Positions 19,446 through 28,735 of a stretch of DNA of 64,000 bases are shown piece by piece (position 1 is the first letter of the stretch; each line of letters starts with the position of its first letter). Under the pieces are notes generated by a model. The model was not told the DNA's origin, did no database searches, and saw only the letters and a program-made list of their open reading frames with translations. Origin of the DNA: Olsenella sp. Marseille-P4559 (GTDB lineage Bacteria; Actinomycetota; Coriobacteriia; Coriobacteriales; Atopobiaceae); NCBI RefSeq assembly GCF_900605015.1, contig NZ_LR027573.1, positions 761,135 to 825,134 on the forward strand, in the 5' to 3' direction. The position numbers and the translations under genes were made by a program.

Positions 19446-19844
19446 TCAGAGCAGGCTGCCTACGGTCGGCGCGGCAGATGAATCGTCTTCGCCGTCCGAG
19501 CTCTGCGCTGGGGTGGTGCCATTGGCCGCTGCGGGCAGATCTCCCGCCCCGACGCCAATCTCATCCAGCAGCTCGAGCACCTCCTGGCGACCCGACGCAT
19601 AGTGCTCCCCCTCCTTGGGGTCAAGGTAGTTAAGCAAGGTCAGGAGCTCACCCATATGAGCCTTCTCCTCGTCGCGGATGTCAGAGAGCACCGCCTTTGC
19701 AACGGGGTCGTCGGTTGCCTGGACGTGAGCGTCATAGCCGTATATTGCTTCGAGCTCTCCGGAGAGATCGGCGCGTACCGCTTGAATGAGCTCGCCTTTT
19801 GTCATCTCTCGCTCGACGTTGGCAGAAAATGGATTTCCAAACAT
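19446..19844 (-). CDS. encapsulated ferritin-like protein (encapsulin cargo)
   Basis: 132 residues. Helix 1 (LIQAVRADLSGELEAIYGYDAH) and helix 2 (LSDIRDEEKAHMGELLTLLNYLDP) give the Glu and ExxH ligands of encapsulated ferritins, which form a ferroxidase centre at a subunit interface. A flexible Gly/Ala/Ser/Asp-rich tail ends in PTVGSLL, matching the TVGSL-type cargo-loading peptide that docks inside the shell. The start at 19844 has AGAGGTGA upstream; the frame extends 12 codons further without support. Predicted role: oxidise ferrous iron and deposit it inside the encapsulin shell encoded next door, for iron storage and oxidative-stress protection. Confidence 0.92.
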   Translation of the reverse strand: MFGNPFSANVEREMTKGELIQAVRADLSGELEAIYGYDAHVQATDDPVAKAVLSDIRDEEKAHMGELLTLLNYLDPKEGEHYASGRQEVLELLDEIGVGAGDLPAAANGTTPAQSSDGEDDSSAAPTVGSLL

Positions 19845-19937
19845 GCGAATCACCTCTCGATGGAACACGACGTTACACATGCCAGCCGCTCACTAGTTGC
19901 TGGTTCTTGCAGCGGCCATGTATCAAGATACTACCCT

Positions 19938-19956
19938 CGTCTAACTTATTTAGACG
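19938..19956 (-). promoter_or_regulatory. 19-bp palindrome upstream of the encapsulin operon
   Basis: CGTCTAA, five bases, TTAGACG: a perfect 7-base-arm palindrome of 19 bases lying 94 bases upstream of the cargo gene start. Length and symmetry resemble operators of DtxR/IdeR/MntR metalloregulators, though the bases differ from the classic iron box. Iron-responsive control of the ferritin-encapsulin operon is an inference. Confidence 0.5.
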
Positions 19957-20046
19957 CAACGTGCTTGACCTTACACGAGACGCCATGGCAGAGAAACCAA
20001 TGGGATGACCAGAGGCCTTGGAAGCTGGGGGCTCGTGACCAACGCC

Positions 20047-21003
20047 CTACCTGTGCACAACCCATACGCCGGCTCTTGCGCTCCCCTCTCGCCCCAGCTT
20101 GCCGGCCACCTTGAGCTCCGCAACCACACGCTCGGCGGTGCGCTTCGAGCTGCCAAGGCGTTCGGCGAGGGCAGAGACCGTGCCCCTGGGGTTCTCCTCG
20201 AAGAATGACAGGGCATCCGACAGCTCAAGCTCGTGCGCGCTCTGCGGCAGGGCAAAGGGAATGATGGTGTCGCGTATGGCCTCAAGCATGAACTCGACGA
20301 ATGCCTCGCTCGATTCTCGTGCATCCGATTCGGCAAGAGCCGCGTAGTATCCCGCCTGTCGGCTGCGGATGGTGCTCTCGACGGGCAGCCATGCGAGGAT
20401 CGGCCTCCATCTTGAGAGCAGCAGCGTGTGCCAGAGCCTGCCCATCCTGCCATTGCCGTCGGCGAATGGGTGGGCGAACTCCAATTCAAAGTGGAAGATG
20501 CACGAGGCAAGCAGCGGATGCATGGTGGTGCTCTTAAGCCATGCGAACATGTCGGACATGACCTCAGGCACGCACTTGGCAGGCGTCCCGGCATGGATGA
20601 GGGTACCACCATCAAACACACCAACATTTCCCGAGCGAAAGCGGCCGGCCTCGGGGACAAGCCCTCTCATCATCACTCCATGCGCTCTGAGAAGGTCATC
20701 GATTGAGTACGGATTGAGGCATGGAAGCAACTCATAGGCACGCTGGGCGTTCTTCACCTCAAGAATGTCGTGAGCGTCACCCAATACGTGCTTGCCATCG
20801 AGGATCGCCGTCACGGCCTTCTCGTCAAGCTCGTCCCCCTCAATGAGAAGCGAAGAGCGTATCGTCTTGATGCGCAGCTCGCGGTGGAGCGTAGGACTCG
20901 CGGCAAAATTCGACTGGGGAGGTATCTTGCCGACGAGCTCGGCAATCTCCATGCAGAGCGAATCAATCTGGTCGTTTCGCTCGAATGGTGGGACGTAGGC
21001 CAT
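20047..21003 (-). CDS. Fic family protein with C-terminal winged helix
   Basis: 318 residues. The FIC core motif HPFADGNGRMGR is complete, with the catalytic His. RSSLLIEGDELDE in the N-terminal part fits the inhibitory (S/T)xxxE(G/N) helix, so it is a self-inhibited (class II) Fic protein. The C-terminus (GTVSALAERLGSSKRTAERVVAEL) is a winged helix-turn-helix. Fic enzymes transfer AMP or another nucleotide monophosphate to protein hydroxyl groups. The start at 21003 has GAGAGG upstream. A palindromic triplet of half-sites lies directly upstream, fitting autorepression. A second Fic gene follows immediately upstream on the same strand. Confidence 0.9.
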   Translation of the reverse strand: MAYVPPFERNDQIDSLCMEIAELVGKIPPQSNFAASPTLHRELRIKTIRSSLLIEGDELDEKAVTAILDGKHVLGDAHDILEVKNAQRAYELLPCLNPYSIDDLLRAHGVMMRGLVPEAGRFRSGNVGVFDGGTLIHAGTPAKCVPEVMSDMFAWLKSTTMHPLLASCIFHFELEFAHPFADGNGRMGRLWHTLLLSRWRPILAWLPVESTIRSRQAGYYAALAESDARESSEAFVEFMLEAIRDTIIPFALPQSAHELELSDALSFFEENPRGTVSALAERLGSSKRTAERVVAELKVAGKLGREGSARAGVWVVHR

Positions 21004-21017
21004 GGGCATCCTCTCAT

Positions 21018-21054
21018 GTATACCGCCATAAGTATACCGCCATTGGCGGTATAC
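21018..21054 (-). promoter_or_regulatory. three-half-site operator upstream of the first Fic gene
   Basis: GTATACCGCC occurs at 21018-21027 and 21032-21041 as direct copies 14 bases apart, and its inverse GGCGGTATAC at 21045-21054. The second and third form a perfect 10-base-arm palindrome with a 3-base spacer. The site lies 15-51 bases upstream of the Fic start, where a repressor would block transcription; the Fic protein's own winged helix is the obvious candidate. Confidence 0.65.
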
Positions 21055-21143
21055 ATGGCCACCCCCCCTGCAAGGCCTGCCAGACGCCCCTCCTAGGCTT
21101 GCCGATAGCAGCAAGCCCGCATCCACGGCACACGTGCATCCAC

Positions 21144-22193
21144 CTACCGCCTCACCCTGTATGCCGTGGCACGGGCGGCACCGACCCGCTCGATGGTGCC
21201 GTCCGCCTGCAGCCTCTGGAGGATGCGCTCGATGGTGCGCTGGCTCATCGAGGGGTTAGCGTCCATGATCTCGTACTTGGTGGCGGCGCCCATAAGACCA
21301 TCGAAATACGCACGCAGTATATCCTCATTGCTCTTACCAGACGACAGGCGCGCGACGCGCTCGTCCAGCTCCCCATAGCAGGCGATGAGGACACCCAGCA
21401 TGTAGGTCACGAATGGCGCATAGTCACTCGTGGCATCCTTCCAGCCCACAGAGCTTGCCGCAAGCGCCTCGTAGTAGGTCTGCCTCGTGCGCTCCATCTC
21501 GCGCTCGATGGATACGTACTTCCCCACGAGGTAGCCGCTGCGGTACAGGAGAAGCAGGATGAGCAGGCGACTCATGCGTCCGTTGCCGTCGTTGAACGGG
21601 TGGATGGACACAAAGTCGAAGGCAAAGACCAGCGAGACGAGCAGTGGGTCATGCCTGCCGGTGCCAATCTGCCTTGCATACTCGTCGCAGATTCGCTCCA
21701 TCGCATGGGGAGTCGCGACGGCGCTTGTGGGCCTGAACCGGATGACCATCTCACCGGACTCGCCTTGCTCGGCAATGACGTTGTCCGAGTCCTTCCACCG
21801 CCCGGCAAAGCCGACCCCGGTGAATCGATATAGGTCGCGATGGAGTTGCAGGATGACGTTGGGCGTAACGGGAATGTCATCATGCAACACGTGTATCTCA
21901 TCAAGCACGTAGCGATAGCCTGCAATCTCGCATTCGTCACGGGTATAGGGCTTCGCGCCTGCCGTCACAAGCTCGCGTAGGCGTTTGTCCGAGGTGGATA
22001 TGCTCTCGATTCTGTTCGAGGCCCCCGTACTCTGAATGCGCGCCGACTCGACGAGGCTGTCCAGAACGTCGGGTGCCATGGTGACATAGAGCTGCTCCCT
22101 GCCCCTATGTTCGTGCACATCCGCAAGTGCAGAGAGCACCTCTGGCACTAGAAGACTCGCAAGCATCCTGTCATAGTCGAATTGCTCCGCCAT
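21144..22193 (-). CDS. Fic family protein
   Basis: 349 residues. HPFNDGNGRMSRLL is a complete FIC core. STGASNRIESI near residue 55 is positioned like the inhibitory helix, but with Ser in place of the usual Gly/Asn after the Glu. GVGFAGRWKDSDNVI is the typical Fic/DOC flap region. The C-terminus (MSQRTIERILQRLQADGTI) looks like a winged helix. It is only distantly similar to the neighbouring Fic protein at 20047-21003, so the pair is not a recent duplication. Predicted AMPylator of an unknown protein. A long palindrome lies just upstream of its start. Confidence 0.9.
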   Translation of the reverse strand: MAEQFDYDRMLASLLVPEVLSALADVHEHRGREQLYVTMAPDVLDSLVESARIQSTGASNRIESISTSDKRLRELVTAGAKPYTRDECEIAGYRYVLDEIHVLHDDIPVTPNVILQLHRDLYRFTGVGFAGRWKDSDNVIAEQGESGEMVIRFRPTSAVATPHAMERICDEYARQIGTGRHDPLLVSLVFAFDFVSIHPFNDGNGRMSRLLILLLLYRSGYLVGKYVSIEREMERTRQTYYEALAASSVGWKDATSDYAPFVTYMLGVLIACYGELDERVARLSSGKSNEDILRAYFDGLMGAATKYEIMDANPSMSQRTIERILQRLQADGTIERVGAARATAYRVRR

Positions 22194-22208
22194 ATCCTCG
22201 CCACCCCT

Positions 22209-22250
22209 CTACTATCTTAGCCATTATAAGTTATTTAGCTAAGATAGTAG
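22209..22250 (-). promoter_or_regulatory. long palindrome upstream of the second Fic gene
   Basis: Arms CTACTATCTTAGC (22209-22221) and GCTAAGATAGTAG (22238-22250) are perfect 13-base inverted repeats around a 16-base AT-rich spacer. The site starts 16 bases upstream of the Fic start codon. It is unrelated in sequence to the operator of the other Fic gene, so each Fic gene seems to have its own regulator site. Confidence 0.65.
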
Positions 22251-22301
22251 TAGAACAGGGAGCAAGATAGCCTAACTGCTAACGTCAGAGACAATTGATT
22301 C

Positions 22302-23243
22302 CTACGGCAGGCACTTCCCACTTGCAAGGTAGAGGCCGTACCACTCCTCGCGGGTCAGCGTGACGTCTGCGCCGCTCACGATGTCCCTCAGGTGATCAGG
22401 GCTCATCGTGCCGACGATTGCCTGCATGTGTGCCGGGTGCGAGGTGATCCACGCGATGGCGATGCCGGCCTTCGTCGTCCCGTACCTGTTCGCAAGCTTC
22501 TGCAGGGCGGCGTTCAGCTCTGGGAACTCCGGGGAGTCGACGAAGCAGCCACCCGGCTTGCCGCCCGCCGGGAAGCCATAGGACAGCGAAGACCAGGTCT
22601 GTATCGTGATGTCGTTCACGCGGCAGTAGTTGAAGGTCTCGTTGTCGCGGTCCACGGAGCGCTCGGTCGTGAGGTTGTTCACATAAAGCCCCTGATCGAT
22701 GAGCTGCGACTGCTCCAGCGAGAGGCTCATCTGATCAAAGACCAAGGGAACGCGCACGTGCTTCTTGAGCAGCTCTATCATCATCGGGGAGAAGTTGCTC
22801 ACGCCAAAGTGGAGCACCTTGCCGCTGGCGTGCAGCTCATCGAACGCGTCGGCGACCTCCTCCGGGTCCATGAGGAGGTCCGGACGGTGCAGAAGCAGCA
22901 CGTCCAGGTAGTCGAGGCCCATGCGCTCCAGGCTCTCATCCACGCTCTTCAGGATGTTGGCCTTGGAGTGATCGAAGACGCCGCGTGCGAACTCCAGACC
23001 GCACTTGGTCTGCATGACAATCTGGTCGCGAGAGAGACCAGACAGCGGGAAGGCCTCGCCAAACCTGCGCTCCGCCTCCCCCTGCGCGTAGCAGGTAGCT
23101 TCATCAAAGAAGTTCACGCCGAGGTCGACGGCATTGGCCAGGACCCGCGCAGCCTCATCCTTCGCCAGCGCCGGCATGTGCATCAGACCGAGGGCGATGG
23201 CGGGAATGCCCGAGGGCCCTTCGAGAACGTTCAGCTTCTTCAT
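22302..23243 (-). CDS. aldo/keto reductase
   Basis: 313 residues with the (beta/alpha)8 aldo/keto reductase pattern. The catalytic tetrad is visible: Asp in VNFFDEA, Tyr in TCYAQGEAE, Lys in VMQTKCG and His in DVLLLHRPDL. GVSNFSPMMIELL and AIVGTMSPDHLRDI are also typical, the last binding NADPH. It resembles the YdhF-type subgroup. The start at 23243 has GGGAGG upstream and the usual MKKLNVLEG beginning; the frame runs 29 codons further without support. Substrate unknown. Single-gene transcription unit next to the prophage remnant. Confidence 0.88.
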   Translation of the reverse strand: MKKLNVLEGPSGIPAIALGLMHMPALAKDEAARVLANAVDLGVNFFDEATCYAQGEAERRFGEAFPLSGLSRDQIVMQTKCGLEFARGVFDHSKANILKSVDESLERMGLDYLDVLLLHRPDLLMDPEEVADAFDELHASGKVLHFGVSNFSPMMIELLKKHVRVPLVFDQMSLSLEQSQLIDQGLYVNNLTTERSVDRDNETFNYCRVNDITIQTWSSLSYGFPAGGKPGGCFVDSPEFPELNAALQKLANRYGTTKAGIAIAWITSHPAHMQAIVGTMSPDHLRDIVSGADVTLTREEWYGLYLASGKCLP

Positions 23244-23593
23244 GACCAACCTCCCATGGACGCCATCCGACAGACACGCGAGCCTGCACCCATCTTGCCA
23301 AAGATGACGCCCCATGCCAGTGTCGCCCACAATCTCCAGAGAGACAGAGGAGGGGTCAGGAAGCTCCTACGCGCTCACCGTGCCGCAGCTGGCAGCCCCA
23401 CGGTGCAGGTGCACCCGCCGCCCTCGCCCGCAAGTCCGTCGAAGACGCCCATGAATTCCGAGAACAAAAGCGGTCGCACCATAAGCCCCATCGCGTGCGC
23501 CCACCTCACCACCACAGGAACTGCTGGCACCGTCTGTCGATGACGGTACACCTCAGGTTCTGAATCTTCTATTTCTACAACCAGCCGAAGACG

Positions 23594-23929
23594 ATGCGGT
23601 CTTGGGTGAACGTGGAGCGTTTGGAGCGCGTGAGGCGTGACGACACACCGGATTCAAAGATGCAGATGAACACGTGGAGGCGCGAGCTCGGCATCTGCGT
23701 ACATGCGGCCAGAAAGGCCAGGATGAGGCGCTTGTCCTATGAGTGGCTGGCCGGGCTGCGCGAGATTGTGATTGACCCGGATAGGTGTCCATTGACCTTC
23801 TCCGAATTCACCTTGAAGGAGTTCGAGAGGGACAAGGAAGGTAACCGGATAGACGACATCCCGGATGGCAACGACCATTCCATAGACGCGGTGCGGTACA
23901 CAATGATGGACGACGTCTTGCGAGGCTAG
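23594..23929 (+). pseudogene. phage terminase large-subunit C-terminal remnant
   Basis: About 111 codons, whose second half (EIVIDPDRCPLTFSEFTLKE, then DDIPDGNDHSIDAVRYTM) is the end of the nuclease domain of PBSX/SPP1-type large terminases: the late Asp and HxxDAxRY region. The ATPase half, roughly 300 residues, is missing, so it cannot package DNA. It is the first recognisable piece of a degraded prophage head module that continues with portal, scaffold and capsid remains. No good start or ribosome-binding site. Confidence 0.75.
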
Positions 23930-23932
23930 GGC

Positions 23933-24061
23933 ATGGCTCCCGTCGTTCTTCTCATCATCCTCGCTCCCCTCGGCATCTTCGCCATCTTCACCATTGTCGA
24001 GGCCCTGCCGCTGCTGGCTGCGGAGCTGCTGATGCTGTGCTTTCTCGTCCTTGTCAGCTGA
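23933..24061 (+). CDS. small hydrophobic membrane protein (42 aa)
   Basis: A 42-residue frame starting three bases after the terminase stop, with GAGG upstream. Almost the whole protein is hydrophobic (MAPVVLLIILAPLGIFAIF, a few polar residues, then AAELLMLCFLVLVS), enough for one or two membrane spans. Tiny membrane proteins of this kind occur between phage head genes, but I recognise no family. It could be a chance frame kept open by composition; tight spacing and hydrophobicity argue mildly for a real gene. Confidence 0.4.
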   Translation: MAPVVLLIILAPLGIFAIFTIVEALPLLAAELLMLCFLVLVS

Positions 24062-24070
24062 ACTCTCTGC

Positions 24071-24616
24071 CTATGCGCAGGCCTCTTCCCACTCTTCCCT
24101 CATGATGCAGGTGGCATACTCTGTCCGGAGCAAGCCTCCGATCTGGCAGGGAACGTTCTGGGCGGTGTGGTGATAGCGGAAGCCGCACTTCTCCTGGACA
24201 CGCCTCGACTTCTCGTTTCCGTCGAAGTAGCCGCACCAGAGCCTCTCCATGCCAAGGTCGTCGAACGCATACCGCATTAACTCACGTACGGCCTCCGGGA
24301 TGAGGCCCCGCCCCCAGTAGGGGACGCCCATCCAATATCCGATCTCGGCCTCGCTGTCGGGGATGCCAACGTTGCTTTCGGCGCCGATCATAAGGCCGAT
24401 GCTTCCAACGGGTTTGCCCGTCTCCTTCAGCATGACGGCGTAGGTCTCGGGTGCCGAGAGCACGTCCCGTATGATCTGGCGACTGTTCTCGACGCTCGTG
24501 TGCATGGGCCACCCGGCGATGGGACCAACTTCAGGATGGCTCGCGTAGCGGTACAAATCCTCGGCGTCAGCCTCCTCCCAGGGCCGCAGCATCAGGCGCA
24601 CGGTCTCATGTGTCAT
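24071..24616 (-). CDS. GNAT family N-acetyltransferase (RimJ/RimL-like)
   Basis: 181 residues. [28 protein letters not shown], the acetyl-CoA loop [17 protein letters not shown] and [19 protein letters not shown] follow the Acetyltransf_3 (RimJ/RimL) pattern. AAAGGG lies six bases before the start. A close paralogue at 52648-53193 has the same length but carries a nonsense codon. Opposite in direction to the phage genes on both sides, so it is probably cargo inserted in the prophage remnant. Substrate unknown: an alpha-amino group or a small molecule. Confidence 0.88.
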   Translation of the reverse strand: MTHETVRLMLRPWEEADAEDLYRYASHPEVGPIAGWPMHTSVENSRQIIRDVLSAPETYAVMLKETGKPVGSIGLMIGAESNVGIPDSEAEIGYWMGVPYWGRGLIPEAVRELMRYAFDDLGMERLWCGYFDGNEKSRRVQEKCGFRYHHTAQNVPCQIGGLLRTEYATCIMREEWEEACA

Positions 24617-24639
24617 AGCGACCCTTTCGCGAGCAATTC

Positions 24640-25237
24640 CATTTTCGTCATTCTACGGCACGAGCGGGGTTGTGACGGGGCGGACACTTTGGTCTGCGAG
24701 GACCAGAGGGCTACCGGCTGGATCAACGTGTTCTTCTCTTCCACAAACTTCATGAACGCTGCCCAGGCCACCGTGGTGAGGGCGTTCGGTCTCGGCACGG
24801 TGGCCTGGGCGCTGTGGCTCGATCTGGACAAGAAGAAGATTCGCGTTTGGCACTACGACGCATGCGTGGTCACTCCCCTTACCTGGAACGAGGATGGGAT
24901 CACGGAATGCGCCTTCGTCACTCGCGCCTTCTATCGGGGCAAGGCCGTGAACCAGCTGCAGATGCACCTCAAGGACGGCATGGGCTTCTCGGCAGACTCG
25001 TCCTTCTCGTCCACGCTCGTATTCGCAAATGACCTTCCCACAAACGAAGGCGAGGAAGTATACCGAATCGTCACCGTGTTCTTCGGCCACGAGGGAAACG
25101 AAATCTCGCCTGCCGGCATCGAGCCGGTCTACGACACGGGCTGCCCTTTCCCCACCTCCGGCATCGTCAAGCCAGCAGTCACCAACACGCGTGTGGACAT
25201 GAGCCCCCACGGGCAGAGTAATGTGGCCCGCAATATC
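24640..25237 (+). pseudogene. phage portal protein remnant (SPP1 Gp6-like)
   Basis: About 200 codons open in one frame, with no real start. GLGTVAWALWLD, KIRVWHYDACVVTPLTW, ITECAFVTRAF and DTGCPFPTSGIVKPAVTNT followed by VDMSPHGQS match the middle of Gram-positive phage portal proteins (usually about 450-500 residues). The frame is cut at its 3' end by the IS3 remnant that begins at 25238. The portal would form the dodecameric DNA entry channel; here it is clearly defunct. Confidence 0.7.
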
Positions 25238-25975
25238 TGGACAGTAATTTGACGTTCGAAAGAGAACCCGCACACTGTGCGCAAGCACGGAAAGCGAGAC
25301 TCGAGAATGCCAAAAGGAAAGCCGCGCCCCGCCGAGCTCAAGGCGAGGGTCGCGGTCGAGGTCATGCACGGAGAGAAGACCATAAACGAGATCGCCTCCG
25401 AGCACGACCTTAACACCGGCCTGGTCAGGAAATGGGTCGCAAAGGCCGAGTCCGAGATGGCGTGCGTGTCCACGTGTCCGAGGACGAGCGGACGCGCGAG
25501 CGGGGAGTTCGCCAAGCACCGGGAGGAGGTCGATGACCTCCGTCGCAAGCTCGGCGAAGCATTCCCATCCGATGAAGAACCAGGCGATACGCTTCCCGAA
25601 CCAAGTTTGGAGCGTCGATGTCATAGTCAACAGCGACCAGAGGTCGGTCTTCTCCTCCGCGGAGTACGGGGGCCCGCTGGCCTTCCCGGAGCATCCGGCA
25701 GAGCATGGACGGCAAGGCTCGCTGGGTCGACAACGTCATCGTGGAGAGGTGGCTCAGGAGCCTCAAGAACAGCCGCGTGAGAATCAACGAATACGGAACG
25801 CCCGCCGAGCTGAGTAGGCTCATCGCAGGCTACGTCGAACAGTACAACGACGAGCGGCTCCACCAGTCGCTCGTCTATGAAACGCCCTCGGAATGGCATC
25901 ATTCGGGGCTGATAGCGGCTTAGGCCGCCAGGTCGAAGGGGGCGGGCGCTCTTTCAGGGCTGATTTCAGTGTCCA
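25238..25975 (+). mobile_element. IS3-family insertion sequence, internally deleted
   Basis: Ends are marked by TGGACA (25238) and TGTCCA (25970-25975), matching the terminal TGGACA of many IS3 elements. Inside, OrfA (from about 25307, MPKGKPRPAELKARVAVEVM, helix-turn-helix NEIASEHDLNTGLVRKW) is followed by fragments of OrfB in shifted frames: FPNQVWSVDVI (first catalytic Asp), then MDGKARWVDNVIVERWLRSL (catalytic Glu) and YVEQYNDERLHQSL. The middle of OrfB including the second Asp is missing; the element is 738 bases instead of about 1.3 kb. It is inactive. It separates the portal remnant from the GmrSD remnant. Confidence 0.8.
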
Positions 25976-26517
25976 ATTAACTGGGCCCGTTTACATCAAG
26001 CGCAGGCTCGTGGATGTCTCGGCAAGTGACTCCGCATTCAAAGAAAGGCTCGAAGGTCCCATCTACGACGTGAATCCGGACATGACGCGCTACATCCTCA
26101 CCGTGCTCGCCAAGCCGAGCGTGACCAAGGAGATGAAGGGCCTCTGGGAGCGCTGCCCATCCGGCAACTACGTGTGGACGATCGAGCACGTCTTCCCGCA
26201 GGGAGAGAACATCCCAACAAGCTGGGTGGAGATGATCGGCGGCGGCGACAAGTCCAAGGCCCAGGAGATACAGAGCTCGCGTGTACACACGCTGGGAAGC
26301 CTGACCATAACGGCTACAATTCGAAGCCGAGCAGCATGCCCTTCATAGCCTTCATAGAGAAGCGTGACCGCAAAGACTCCAACGGAGCGAACGTCGGCTA
26401 TCGGAACGGGCTGAACCTGAACGAGGACCTTGTGAGCGTGGATAGCTGGACCAAAAAACCAAATCGAGACGAGAACAGCCAAGCTCGTGAAGCTCGCTCT
26501 CTGGGAGCCGCACGTTG
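25976..26517 (+). pseudogene. GmrSD-type restriction endonuclease C-terminal remnant (DUF1524)
   Basis: Immediately after the IS3 end, the frame reads VYIKRRLVDVSASDSAFKERL, then VWTIEHVFPQGENIPTSW, RVHTLGSLTI, and after a one-base deletion near 26312, GYNSK...GYRNGLNLNEDL and ETRTAKLV. This is the C-terminal HNH (DUF1524, His in IEHVFPQG) part of GmrSD modification-dependent endonucleases, which cut glucosylated or hydroxymethylated phage DNA. The N-terminal DUF262 NTPase part is absent, apparently removed with the IS insertion. The end of the frame runs directly into the next gene, suggesting a deletion junction. Confidence 0.75.
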
Positions 26518-28735
26518 ATGAGGCCGACAAGCTCGACTATATCGTCGCCGTGAGCAGCGGTGTGCTTGCTGGGCTGATCGACGTGTTCTACGTCAGCGCA
26601 TTCTCGCTCGATCGGGCGAGCGAGTGGGGCAAAGAACAAATCGAGCAGGTCGTGAAGAAGGTCGCCCGCATCGAGGGATATCAGGGAGACGACCTGAACG
26701 ACGTGATAAAGGCCCTTGAGAAGGACCACCCGCTTGCCGCAGACGGCGGCACCAACGACTTCGGCGGCGGGCTTCAGCACCATCTGCGGGACTTCTCGCA
26801 CCACTTCAGCATCGGCGGCCTTTTCTTCTCCATCCTCACCCAGTTTACCGGCATGGTCGTCGGCACGGACAAGGCTGGCGTACTGCACGTCGTTCCCGTG
26901 CCGGAGTCGCACCGCGCGTGCATCGGCAAGAACTTCCAGGAGAAGATTGCCTTCGGGACAATCGGCTGGTTCTTCCACATGGTGAGCGACATGGCCGGCT
27001 CAAGCGGGTCGCTCATGGGCGGCACCGGCATCCCCGGCCCGCTCGTGTCGTTCATGAAGGAGCTCTCGGCGCTGCCGTTCTTCAAGGACTCCGGGGACGG
27101 CGACATGGGCTTCCGCCTGTGGGTAACGAAGCTCTTCAACGGAACGCTGCTCGCCGACCATGACGAGAACGGCAAGATCATCAAGGACAGCGTTAGGAAG
27201 TTCGACCTGCGCACCGAGATCGGCATCCTCGGCGAGATGGGCAGGCAGACGGTGCCGGTGCTCATCAACCAGTGCGTCGTTCGCAGCTTCTACTTCTGCC
27301 GCAGATTGGCACGGGAGATCCACGACCTTGGCATACACAACGTCGGGTATTTGGGGCGCATCGCGCCGGAGGACGTGCTTCCCTGGGGCACGCCCGCCAT
27401 GCGACGCATGGTGACCGTCTCCAGCGGCGTCTTCACCGGCGTGGACATCGCCGACGCGGCCGTGCGCGCCATCAAGAGCAAGGACCCCGTCACGTTCTTC
27501 CTGCGCGTCAACTACGTGGGCGTCGCCACCTTCGTCATCGCGTGCGTCGTGGACGCCCGCGCGACGATGGGGGCAAGGAGGGCGAAAGCGCAGAGGAGGC
27601 GTACAAGCGCAACCTTTCCGACCTCGGATGCCTCAAGCTCGACTTCCAGAGGGCCCGCATTCTGCACTCGATCATGCGCCAGATTGTCGCCCACGACATC
27701 GTTATGGAGAAGCACGACAAGCGCAAGGCACGCAAGCGCCTATGGCTCGAGGAGTGGAGCGGGCTCATGGCAGAGACGGTGAGCCTCGCCTGGGCGACCG
27801 ATGCCGGATACTTCCTGGATGAGAGGGCGATCTACGAGACGATGGAGAACTTGGGCGCAGACGGCTCGTGGGTCTGGCTCGTCGCGATGGAGGCCTGCAA
27901 GTTCAAGCCCTACACCCCGCTTCACGGTGACAACGACAAGTGCTACAAGGGCCTCAAGCTGGGCGCGGATTACCTTGCGAACGTACTCTGCAAGCGGCAC
28001 GGCGTCATGGATGCCAAAGAGCTGCGTAAGCTCGACAAGGCCGTCGACTCGACGCGCGGTGCCCTCGACGGGGCGATTACCAAGAGAATTGTCGGCGGCG
28101 TCGGGACTGTCGTCGTCGTGGCGGCGTCGGGCGGCCTTGCGTTCTACTTCGCCCCGGCCATAGCGCCCGCGCTCGCTGCGGCGCTCAGCGCGGAGACGGC
28201 GGCCCTATCCGGTGCAGCGCTCACCAGCGCGAGCCTCGCTTTCCTCGGCGGCGGTGCCCTGGCTGCTGGCGGCGCGGGCATGGCCGGCGGCACCATGCTC
28301 ATCGCCGGCGGGGGCGCACTGCTCGGTGCCGTCGACGGCTTGGAAGTATCTGCCATGACCTCCATGGCACTTGCGACGGATGCGAGCTATGTGCTCGACG
28401 AGTGTGCGAAGCTCGTAACCTTCTGCGAGGAGGTGCTCATCAAGCGGTACAGTGACCTCGCCTCCGTCGTGGAAATACATGGCGTGCTCAATCAGCGAAT
28501 CGTTGAGTTGGAGGCGGAGATTGAGGCTATCAAGCGCGGAGTGCCCCCTGATGAGGCACCTGACAACGAGGACGATGCAGCCGACGAGAAGGAAGAGATC
28601 AGCCCGAGGAAGATGATCAAGATCCTCAACCGAAGCCACAAGTTCCTCAAGAGGAGCAGCGACAGGCTGACAAAGGACATCAAGGCGGGCAAGAAGGTTC
28701 CGGCCTTTCCAGCTGGAAGCGATGAGGTCAAATGA
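26487..28735 (+). pseudogene. large uncharacterised protein with glycine-rich hydrophobic region, one-base frameshift
   Basis: About 749 codons once a one-base deletion in the G run at 27569-27573 is bridged. I do not recognise the family. Visible parts: an N-terminal hydrophobic stretch (YIVAVSSGVLAGLIDVFYV), then HHLRDFSHHFSIGGLFFSI and WFFHMVSDMAGSSGSLMGG, a helical middle, and at about 28095-28345 a long Ala/Gly region with glycine-zipper spacing (GGGALAAGGAGMAGG, then LIAGGGALLGAVDG). A charged coiled-coil-like tail follows. A membrane-acting effector is the inferred role. Its stop overlaps the AbiH start (ATGA at 28732-28735), so the two are translationally coupled. The GTG start at 26487 lies inside the GmrSD remnant; the native start may be lost. 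Confidence 0.65.

Noticed and set aside
23375..23491. 38-codon minus-strand frame (MGLMVRPLLFSEF...) with a purine-rich site upstream of the aldo/keto reductase
   Set aside because: No homology I recognise, Gly/Cys-rich end of doubtful meaning, and no conserved context; a chance frame is as likely.
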